Of a DNA stretch of 64,000 nt, positions 24,835 to 36,600 are shown in pieces. A program made the position numbers and the translations under genes. This stretch comes from Diphasiastrum complanatum (lineage: Eukaryota; Streptophyta; Lycopodiopsida; Lycopodiales; Lycopodiaceae): positions 29,504,995 to 29,568,994 of the forward strand of contig CM055096.1 in NCBI GenBank assembly GCA_029204225.1, given 5' to 3'. Each line of letters opens with the position of its first letter. Position 1 is the first letter of the stretch. The notes under the pieces were generated by a model. It saw only the letters and a list, made by a program, of their open reading frames with translations. It ran no database searches and was not told where the DNA came from.

Positions 24835-27800
24835 ATCACAACAAACAACAAAAACCATGCTGAATCATTTTGAACAAAAACCATGCCGAATCATGTTAAA
24901 CAAAAACCATGCTGAATCATGCTGAACCACACTGCATCGTACTGAGCTTTACTGAAACATTTTTCAACCATATAGAATCGTTTTTCAACCATACTTTCTC
25001 TCTCTCTCTCTCTCTCTACATAAACCATAAAACCGAAGTTACCGAACTAAAACCATTAAGAACACTGTGAATAGGATCATCGTAATATATAATATCGGGC
25101 CACATGGCACCAAAATGGGGTACAATGATGTTCCATGAACGTAATGAAAACTATACAACTAAGACTCGTCGGAGTCATGGTAGTCAAAATCATCCGAGTC
25201 TGTGCCTGTATGCTGATTCCAAGGGTCTGCAGATGAATCGGAACCAGAGGGAAGTTGGAACCATACGCCGTGGTGTGGCCCTAGCTCTGCTGCGTGATTT
25301 GGCTCTCTGCTGCGTGCTATGGCTCTGGATCCTCCCCCTGCCTCTACCTCTACCTGTGTCTACTCCTGCATGTCTGTGTGTTAGGTGGTTGTGATCCTAC
25401 GCCCTGGGATGGCCCTATCCACTGTGATGATGCCTGGCCGACGGCTGCCTATGATGCTCCACTCATGTCTACAAAAAGTGAACTCATCCCCTCCTCCCAG
25501 AACCTTTAGGTCTCCCTCTAGGCCTACGGGCAGGAATGGCTGGCTCCTCCTCTGTCTCCGCATCATGGTCCACCAGCAGGTCAGCCAGGTCATCCCCCTG
25601 TGCCTCTGCCCCCATCTCCTCGTCCTCCTCCGTATCCCCCTCAACCCACTCCTCCTCCTCCTCATAGTCAACCCCGAGCTCCTCTCCACCCTCATCATCT
25701 CCCTCTGCCTCTCTGTCCTCCTCTGCCGCCGTAAAGCCCGTGCATCAGCCTGTGCCTGTCTATAGAACTCTCTATAAATCTCATCATCCATCTCCTCCTG
25801 CGTGGGTGGTGCCCGAGGAGCAACAACTGCCGAATCCACCAAGCAAGAGTCAAGGTTCACCTGCAACCAAAAACAATACATTGTTGTTAGGCAGGTATTT
25901 TGCAATTCATTGCATATTTCGAAAGCAATACAATTCGTCAAAGCATAGCAAGAAACAAGGTAATGATGTGACTCACCTCGAGCATCTGGCCTTCTCCTCG
26001 TGTGCGCCTCGGCATACGGCCGTTGGTGTTCACAAACACCAATCGCATAGGCTGCTCGATGGATAACCTTTTCCTCTTCTGCATGCGATACAAGGCCCAT
26101 GTGTTAGATTTTCTTATGCTCAGCCTTAACAAATCGTTCAAGTAATGAGCATCCTGAAAACAGACGAAGGCCGACACAATATTTCGGACCTTTGCATTTT
26201 TTAAAAGAACTTCATTTTTCTTAAAACGTTTTTCCGTTTTTAAGACACTGTCATCTTTTTCGCATTTTTCGCACCTTTGGAAAAAATGCGACATTGCGAC
26301 CAGATTTCATTTTAAGGGCACTGTCGGGTTTTTCACATTTTTCGCACTTTCGGGAAAAATGCGACATTGTGACCAAACCTCATTTTTAAGGCACTGGCGG
26401 GTTTTTCGCATTTCTCTGCCTTCAGGAAAAATGCGACACTGTGACCAAACTTCATTTTAAAGGCATTGTTGGGTTTTTTGCATTTTCTCTGCTCACCTTC
26501 GCGTTTTTCGGGTTTCTCCAACAGTGGCAGACCAACGTCGTCAACTTATCATAAACCCTAAAATAGCTGGACCGCTAAATATCCCAAGGGCGGTTACCCA
26601 CTTTGTACATATACACAAATTGGCGTAAATAGCATTCAATGCTTGTAAGATATTTTTTGAAGACACTTGTAAATATATACTACTAGCTGAATCAAGCAAT
26701 GTAAGTGTTTTTAACATTATAATCAAAGTTCTTTTGTGGCCAGCGTTATCACGCTCAACAACTTGAAGTTATTACTTCAAGCCATTGTACTCACTGTTAA
26801 TATTAATCAGAGCGCAATTTTCTGTCTCACTACTGTATTGTTCATTTGCGAAATTTGTATGAATGATTCATCCTCTGCATTTCTCTTGCGGATTATCAGT
26901 CTTGTTCCTACCAAGACGTCTCTCTAGCAAACGCACAGCCAACAGTATTCCGACAATCGTTGTTTCTACCAACGATCTCGTTCAACCATAATGGATCCAT
27001 CATCTAGTTCATCTCTCATTGACAAACTCGATGGAGATAACTACCATCTCTGGAAATTCAAGATGAAGGTTATACTACTAGCCAAAGAACTGTGGGACAT
27101 CGTTGATGGCACAGAGCTGAAACCAGAAGGTGATGCAGCCAACATCACCAAGTGGAGACTGAGAGATGGCAAAGCATTTGCCATGATCACCCTCAACATC
27201 AAGGATACTCAGATCAGCCACATACGTGCTGCTCAGACTGCTAAGAATGCATGGGACATCTTAGCAACTCTCTACGATATCAGGGATGTTACTTCTAAGT
27301 TACACTTGAGGAAGAAATTCTTCACCCTGAGGATGTCTGACGCAGAAAGTGTCATCTCAACACATCACGTTCAAAAATCTTATGGAGCAGATGACTGCAA
27401 CTGGCTCAGTCATAGAAGATTCCGATGCATTCATGACTCTATTATCGAGTCTACCTGAAGCCTACGAAAATTGGGTAATGGCAATTTCTGCCCAGGAGCA
27501 CCTCTGTCATGCCCATGACTGGTTACGGGTTGTCGGTCTACCGGTCCCTAGCGTGGACACGCTACCCGAGACCAGTCATGGGCATGTGTGTACATGGTCA
27601 TAATTAATGGTTGTAGGCCTAAACACTTGATGGTGGATTGGTATGGGTCTACCAGTGAGTCATTGGGGAACTAGATGACGTGGCCCAAATAGGCTGCAGA
27701 GGTGTCCAGTGAGGTGTCACAGTGCACTACTAGTGGTGCATGGGCCTTGGAGGGTATAAGTATACCTATTGGGCTCTCACTAGTGTATGCTTTGATAGCA

Positions 27801-29389
27801 TGACCGGTGGCAGGATGCTGCTGGTGTGATGCCTCATTCCTCTTTGTGATTGATCCATAGCTTGGGGGCTAGATCCGTTCGATCTAGGTTCGGTTGGGTT
27901 GGTTTGTCCACCATCAGGTTCCCTTATGTTGCTTGTGATTGGCATGCTTAGAATAAGATCCTTGGATTGAGGACTTTATAACCTCACTCTATCAAGAGTA
28001 ATATCACTGCTTCTACAAGAGGAGATCAGAAGATCAGCATCCTCCTCAGGCTCATGATCGGATCCTCAAGCTCTATATTCCAAAAATCAGAAATTTAGCT
28101 CCAAGAGATCTACAAAGTCAGGTTATACTGACAAGAAGAACAACAGGCAGACTGGACCAAATTCTGGTTCAAGATCGAATTCAAGTTTTTCATCATTCCA
28201 ACCGGTGCAGAAACTATTCTGCAGATACTGTAAGAGGATTGGCCACGAAAGCAAGGACTGCCGAACTTTGAAGTACAACAACGAAAAGAAGCAGTAGTTC
28301 CAACAACAAGCACACAGTGCTACAACCAGTCACTCAATTTAGCAACAAGAAGAAGATGAAGCAACTTGCATGACCAAAGTCGGAGAACAACAAGATATCG
28401 ATTCCTGGTATCTAGATTCTGAAGCAACTCAACACATGACTCACCATTGCGACTGGTTCAAGGACTACAAGTCATTTCCAGAAAGGTGAAGTCAAGTTGC
28501 TGTCCAACGTTCTCCACGTTCCAAATTTGACCAAGAATCTGCTCTCAGTTAGAATCACCGATTCAGGTCGGAAGGTCAAATTCGATACAAAAGGCTGCAC
28601 AATTCTTGACAAATCCCGGAAGGTTCCAGCCTTTGGAAGAAGAAGCGGCTATCTTTATAAACTCAGCCACTGCTACTCTTCTAACAGTCAAGCTCTTCAC
28701 ACAACCACTTCTGAATCCACTGATATGTTGTGGCATTTCAGACTTGGCCACCTCAATTTCAGTAGTATCCAGCAAATGTCAGCTCAGAGTCTACAAGATT
28801 TGCCTTCTGTCAGCAAGCCAACTTCTCCATGCGAAAGCTGTATTATCAGCAAGCATGCTAGAAGCCCCTTCATTTCAGATTTAGTTCATACATCCAAGGG
28901 CTTGCTTGACCTTGTACATAGCGACATTTGTGGCCCGATGCAGACTGCTTCCACAGGGGGCGCTCTCTATTTCCTAACCTTCATTGACGACTTCTCTCGA
29001 AGGAATGCTACTTACTTCTTGAAGAACAAATCCGAAGCGTTCAAATTCTTCAAGCAGTTCAAGGCGTCTGCATTACAAAAAATCTATCCTAACGAACTTC
29101 TATCTTCTAACTAATATCTAACTGAAAAGCTCACTAAAGCTTCTAACACTACTAACTAACCTCTAAACTTTGACTATTAAGTAACTTTTAAATCTCTCCA
29201 TCTTTTTTCACCTATTCATTCCTTTCTCCACTCCTAAATTCTAACATAATTTCACCTATTTCAAAATTTCAAAAATCTCTCTCATCATTCACACTCTCTC
29301 CCTTGCACACTCTCTCTCCCTATCAATCACGATTCTGCCCTCAATGATCAATCCACACTCTCTTCCAAGTTCCTCTTCTCTCAAGCATG

Positions 29390-29461
<72 letters not shown>

Positions 29462-32082
29462 GGACTCAGATTGGAATCTCGTGCTCTAAGGAGCTCTTGG
29501 GTACTTTTTCTTTCCATGTTAATAAAGACGGCTGCCAGTTTACTAAGGCCTAAGTACTGTAGCTAACATTGCAGCTTTAGACAAGTTTTACGTAAGTGAA
29601 CTGGATCTACATCTTGTGCTAAGTGCAAGATGCATTCTTATTTTAAAGTTAATCTTTTTCGGTCGATGAATAAAGCCCATGTCTTTGTACTTAAGATAAA
29701 ATGTGGCAGGTGAATCAAGCCCGCACGGGATGAAGACATTAGCTTTCTCTAATGTTGGAGGGTTTGCGGATATTGAGGCAATTCTAATTAGATTATTCAT
29801 TTATTAGAAGTTAATAAGTAAGAGGGATTTGGCACCCTGCGTGTGTAAGTACGACCTGATGATCACATAGTTATTTGATTACTTAAAAGTTAATAAAAGG
29901 ACTTTATGCCTTTTTGCATGAATTAAATGTCGCAAGGCCTAATAGTCAAGTTAGTGAACAAAAAAGGGCTCCCCCCAAATTTCAAATTTCAAATAATAAG
30001 GGAGGGAGAAACTGGCCAATAGGATTTGAGGCCAAAGCCCTAAAATCCACTATATATAGTGGTACTTTGTGATTCATTTTACATTTTTATTTCAATAAAG
30101 CAGGTGGAACCTCTATCAAATTGAAATTGGATGTCCTTACTCTTCTTTCTTGCTCCATCTCTCATGCTTTATTTGGATCTTCTTGTTATTTTGGATTTGC
30201 TAATTGTTGGGATTGATTCTTGTTATACTTTATGAGAGGAAAGAGAGAGAGAAAAGTAAGCTTTATCTTTGGTGGATTAGGGTTAATATGATCGTAGTGT
30301 TAGATGTTGAATCATAGGCATGTGTATGAATGCTATCGCCCTCATGGGAACGAATCTCCAATTACGGGTTGTTGGTCTACCGGTCCCTAGCGTGGACACG
30401 CTACCCGAGACCAGTCATGGGCATGACACCATTGGTTAAAGCATATCATTCAAAAAATTAAAACTGATTCATAACTGATATTCTCTCTCTTCCCCAAGGA
30501 TCAACTTAATAAAATCTAGAAGAGATTACATTTACACATAGATTGACTGGTCTCAAAACCACAAACACGTGCTGGGCATTGTGCCTAGCTCGTGTTGGTA
30601 GAGGGAGTTGAGACCTGGCGACTAGATTCCTAGCGCTGGTTGAGCTGCCCAAGTTTTTGTCTGCCTAACTCCCCCTATAGTTCCGCTGTGATTCGACGCG
30701 CCCCCTCTGTCCTAAAACATAGTGTTGTATGGTAAAGCACGCTTTTTGGACTTAGTTTTTATTTTGCTGAGTAAATCTGGCAAGCCTGGCATAATCAGTC
30801 TAGCTCCTGGATATGGATCCAAGGAGCTATCCCGCCGACGGGCAGAATCAACTTAGCTCCTAGACATGGGTCCCAAGAGCTGACTAGGCCATCAGTTTGT
30901 GATTACTTGACTGACTTACCACAGGTTGGAGGCTCAGTCCTTGACTTCCTACTTGCTCTGGGACTTTTGGAAGTGCCCCCCCTCCAAGTCTTACGGGGCA
31001 CACTAGGTGCACCCGAGTCAACTTTACAACATCTTCCCCTCGTAGCAGGTTTTCCTATCCACCTTCAAACCTAGATCTTAGCAAATGCAAAGCATCAAGA
31101 GATGAAGAGGATTATAACTTCTAATTGTGACTATAAAGGAATTGGGGCCCTTATGAGTACATGGTCATAATTAATGGTTGTAGGCCTAAACACATGGTGG
31201 TGGAGTTGGTATGGGTCTATCAGTGAGTGATTAGGGAACTGGATGACGTGGCCCAGATAGGCTGCAGAGGTGTCCAGTGAGGTGTCACAGTGCACTACTA
31301 GTGGTGCATGGGCCTTGGAGGGTATAAATATACCTATTGGGCTCTCACTAGTGTGTGCTTGATTCTGTGATTGGTAGCTACATGCTGCTAGTGTGATTCC
31401 TCTTTCCATGACTCTGATTGATCCATATCTTGGGGGCTAGATCTGTACGATCTAGGTTTGGTTGGGTTGGTTTATCCACCACCCGTTCCCTTGTGTTGTT
31501 GCTTTGATGGTATGCGTAGACTAGTATCCTGTAGTGAGGACTTTACAAATGGGTTCTAGAAAATTTGCTAGTTTCGTTCTCAAGAATGTGGGCAGTAGTT
31601 CCGAGAATTGAAAACAAGCCTTGTGCATATTTTGGGTTCCTCCAACTTGGCCTTCTCTTGAGATTAGCATATTTCTAACCATGATGGAGGGTGTAAGCAT
31701 GGCCCCACCCTCACCCTCATCCAACGATGGAACATCCTCCATCTAGATGGAAGTATCATCATGACTCGTTATGCTTCACCCTTGAATGAGAGTGGGCCCT
31801 ACGTTGCACCCTTGGTCTATGTTGCTATCATATGAATACCCTCCTCCCTCATGTTATAATGTGAGTTACAAACTCTTTTACCTTCTATGATTCTCATATT
31901 AAAACCTACCGTACATTTGTAATTTATGCCATAGCATATAGTATATCAACTCATACCAAAGTTTAAAACTATAGGCTATGGGCTATTTCTTCAAATGTGA
32001 AAACGCACATGTACTAACCTACTCCATTTCGGTTTACGTTGGTTTCACATTGGGAAATAAGTTCAAGAGTAACGTAGGAGAA

Positions 32083-32126
<44 letters not shown>

Positions 32127-33285
32127 TGGTCACATGTAGGAGGCCAGAGGACTTATATTTGGAATATTCTCTTTTGCCTCTGGAGGTAGGCTCACGAGTC
32201 TAGTGGAGGTAGGAGGTTTCAGAAGTTTTATCTCTGGAGGTAGCCTGCTTTCAGAGGCAACCTCTGTGCCTTGAAAACAGAGACTGAGAAAGTTATCCGA
32301 AAACTTGAACAAAACTTTGGGCCCTAAAAGTGGCCTCCTGCAATCTACTGGACCTGGAGATGTGCCATTTTTTAAAGTGCAATTTTTTCTCAATACATGT
32401 ATGTCTTGGCATTTGGCGCCAACAAAATTGCATATAAAAAATCTGAATATTGTCGAAAATCTGATTTTGCAGGTCGTCGGAGATGTAAAAGTGCTAGTTG
32501 GAATTATGATTCTGCCAATCAGGCACCATCAAAGGCGAGGACCCACCTCCAACGTGTGGCATCACCCACCTATAACATGTGATGGGGCTAAGAGAGAGAG
32601 ATTAGTAAGGCATGGTCACATGAGAGATTTTGAAGTCTGATTCCTGGTGCACATCTAGGACTTGGTTGGAAAAGGCAGCCAATCCTTGGCTATGTGAAAA
32701 AGCTCTTTCTGGTTGTGCTACCACAGCCAGGAACTGGATTCTCTTGGAGCGCCAGGAAGTGGCTCTCATTTTTGTGCCATGTGGGCAAAAGCTAGTTTTT
32801 CGTTCCAGTTCCAAGCTGCACAGCCACAGGAACTGGCCCTCTCATGTGGCACCCCTAAAAAAGAGAGAGGGCTGCGATGGTGAGAGGGCCCCTCCTCTCT
32901 CCCATGGTTGCCACATACATTGTTAGGGTTGTGTAAGCCGAAACACTTGGAGGGCTAGCTAACAAAATTTTCTTTGTTTATCTTGTTTTGGATGTGGATT
33001 TATCCTCCGTGCTTGTTTTGGGATGTGTTTGGAGGTGATGCATTGAATGGATTTTGCTTCTTGTTTTCTTTGCTGCTAAGTGTTGAAAGCTTAGCAAATA
33101 ACCGGATCATGTTTGAGGAAATCGACAATTCCATTTGTGTTTTTGAGGAGATGAACATCAGGAACTAAAATACTTTGTTTGCTGGATTTAATGAGGAGCT
33201 AAGCGATTTGTGTAGTTGAAATTTTTGTTTAATGTTTGTTTTTTGTCATTTAGCTTTTTATTTTTAGGGTTAGCACATGTGTAAA

Positions 33286-33349
<64 letters not shown>

Positions 33350-33643
33350 TTTTTCTAGTTGTCAACATCATGAACATGGTTTTTACGTAGCCATAGTTCA
33401 AAACTTAGCCCAAAAAAATATGTCCAAGTGCCATCTGTGTGGCAGTATGATCGCAGTGCAGATCCTTTTATGACTCATGTGGCTGAGGAAAGGCCAGCGG
33501 CGACATTTGGCTATCGATTGGGATCTCTGAAGCCCCAAACAAGCATGTACCTAAGAAAGCACTCAAAGGAGCCCTTTCACAAATGTAAGTTAATGGTAGT
33601 TGCTTTTCAAATTATTGTGATCTATTTCTATGAATATGAATCT

Positions 33644-33692
<49 letters not shown>

Positions 33693-36600
33693 ACATGGCT
33701 AAATTAATGTTTGACTATCTAAAATGATTAGTTGAACATAGAACCTAATTAAACACACTTCTCATTTTAATTGTCAATCTGCTAACATCCTAGACGAAAG
33801 TGTACCTTTCTTTCACCCTATCCTCAAAATAGACACCTGGCCTGCAAGCTTATACTGAAATTGTCAAAACTTTCATGTTTAACTTTTACACACATGTTGC
33901 ATAAAATCTTGAGGCCCTATGAATTCTTCACCAGAGTATGTGCAATGAGATCCATTTTCTTCTCAAAAGCAAGGTTTTTCAAGGCAAGTTAATGTGTCAT
34001 ATAGCAATGAATGTTGAAGAACTTCAAAGTTTTCATATGTTGTCCCCCACATATAGCATGTTGCTTGACAGCCTCTTTCATCTCAATGTAAGAGCTTTAC
34101 TTTCCTTCCCACGTGCATGTATTGTGAACATCTAGGACTGTGGCCCAAAATGTGGGCTTTGTGACCTGAAGTTGTTGTTTCAAGCTTTGGCTCGATAGCA
34201 TTATAGCCTACTAGAAGGAAAAAATTATTATGCTGGAAAATGTTCTCCCTATATTCTCTCAAAATGCTAAATTGAGATAGTTTGCTTTAGTTTAACATCA
34301 GCTTTTCAAAAAGTGTAAGATTCCTTATGTTTCCGTTCTGCCTGGTTGAGAGCCTGCAAGATGGCCTTTTGGTACTCACATCTTTGAATATGCTGGTCAT
34401 TATTATCAAAATTTAGAGATGCACGAAACAACAAAATTTCAATCTTTTTCATCCACATTCTGATGGTTTGTTTTTCAGCTGATTTACCTTATCACCATAA
34501 ATCCAAGACTTCTTCTTGACCATGATTTTCAAGCACGGCAGCAGGGACTTCTGAGATGTAACTTTCGTCTTGATATTGCAGCGGGTTCGTGTTTCTGTCA
34601 CAAAGCAAAGGAGAAGCCACCAATTCCACATGAAAAGCCAGTCTGGACCTGTACCTTATTTCTCTGTCAACAACATAACAACTGTATCTATTTAGAAAAT
34701 AAGGGCTACAATAGATTTGTAACAAGAACAGCATACCAGTGCATGTTAAGAAGCATGAAAAAGTCCACATAACAATCCACTTTCAGGGAACTAACATTAT
34801 TAAGAGTCTTCTGGACATGACTTTTTTTTACTGATCGTCGTCAACAACATCAATTGCAAGCCTGTAATGGTTATGAAAGAATTCTTAAAGCAAAACTACT
34901 TTAAATTGTAATTTTCTGGAGTTGGGTAGTTGCATCATGAGCATTTGGGTGATGCATGGAGTTTTGCAAAACTTTTGCAGAAAATGGGTGTCAACAGTGG
35001 AAAGAATTACATCAACGACAATGCAGTTGAAGTGATCCATGCGAGTAAGCTTTCAGCATTTTAAAGTGCACTGAACCAGGACACCTTTCTATTGTAGCAT
35101 TTTCTATCCACAAAAACCTCCTTAAGCTCACTGTACTAAACTTTCAACTTTACTCTTATCTCAGTTCTATGATTTCCTTTTGAATGTATAGCCAGGGTGG
35201 AAATATTTTGTTCAAGTACTTTTTCATTTGTGAATTTTCAGAACTTCCCAGAATGCTGGCTAATGAGATGTGACATGTTGTAGTGGACATTACTCTATCA
35301 AGAGCAAGCACACCGTTAGATCACAGTGTCATGTTGGAAAGTTATTTTGACAAGCAGCACTACAGGGATATGGTTAACAATATGTCAATTTTTGGTGATC
35401 TTAGATCTCACAATAACTTATGGGAGCTGGGATAGTAGTCTTCTCAGCTGCATGGGAAAAAGTAGCAGGTTAAAAAACTGAATAAATTACAAAAATTAGA
35501 CCACTAAATCATGTGCAAAAAGAGACGTTCATGTCACTGGAAACACACAAAATGACTAGGTAAGCTCTAGTTTTAATCAGGTGTAAGTCAGGTTTATATT
35601 GATCCGAGGACGGCTTGAAACCTGCAATTGAAATAAAATGAATGAATGCTATTCCAACAGCATTATATACTCAGAAGCACTGGAATCAAGAGTATTAAGG
35701 ACATATTTCAGCACCAGATGATAGACATAGAAATGACACTGGGAATTTTCTTTTGAAAATCTGTTAGGTGCAAATCTTGCAATATTTGGTTTTGCATGAC
35801 TTGGGAAATTTGATTCTAAGATATCTTCCAATTCCAAAATGCGAGTCAGCTCTTCTCTCTCGCTAATCAAGAAAGTTTAGGAAAGTGTGAGTCACATAAA
35901 ACACTTGTAGAAATATAAATTTTTTGATGCAAATCTGAGTACAACAATTTACAAGCATGTAGAGACAATTTTATCTTGACCACAAGAATGGAGAATCCCA
36001 ATTAGGATTTAGGTCCAAGTTTGACAGTATACAGGTCTTGCAGATCAATGAATTAGAAGTCTTCTAGTTTTAATGGTAGTTAGAAATAGTGTGCCACAGG
36101 CTTGGGAGGGAGATCTAAGCTCATCTTACAAATCGCAAAATCAGGCACAAAGTTTTTCTATTCAATTTTGAAGAATCTCTGAAGGAAGTCTATGCACAGT
36201 GCAGTCTATTAAGGCAACTATTGTTATCAACTTACTACTCCTAATATCATGTACTGGGATGATGAATCCTGATAACAACTCGTCCTATTGCAATTTGGTG
36301 TGGATCTGGTGTTCTATTGCTCAAGTTTTCTTTGTCTTGCAAGGCTTTACTACTTCCTGGTTGGGTTAATACGATTCTACAGTTGATCTAAAGCATGGAA
36401 CAATCAAGGAAGAATTTAAGCAAAGTCTTATTAAAAACATGATGGAGAATATCAACTCTGTCAGCCCTGTCAGTTTGTTTCAGAGGCAGTTTGCTGGATC
36501 AGATCTGAAACTGGACGAGTTTGATTCACACTAGTTTAACTGGATATTTTGCGTAGTTTTTATTAGCAGATCAAGATTTAACAAACAACTTGCGGACTTC

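Noticed and set aside
34480..34556. An alternative enkurin exon 3 after tttgtttttcag
   Set aside because: In the required phase it has two TGA stops and ends in the wrong phase. The 34582-34640 exon gives the expected KPPIP segment with correct phases.
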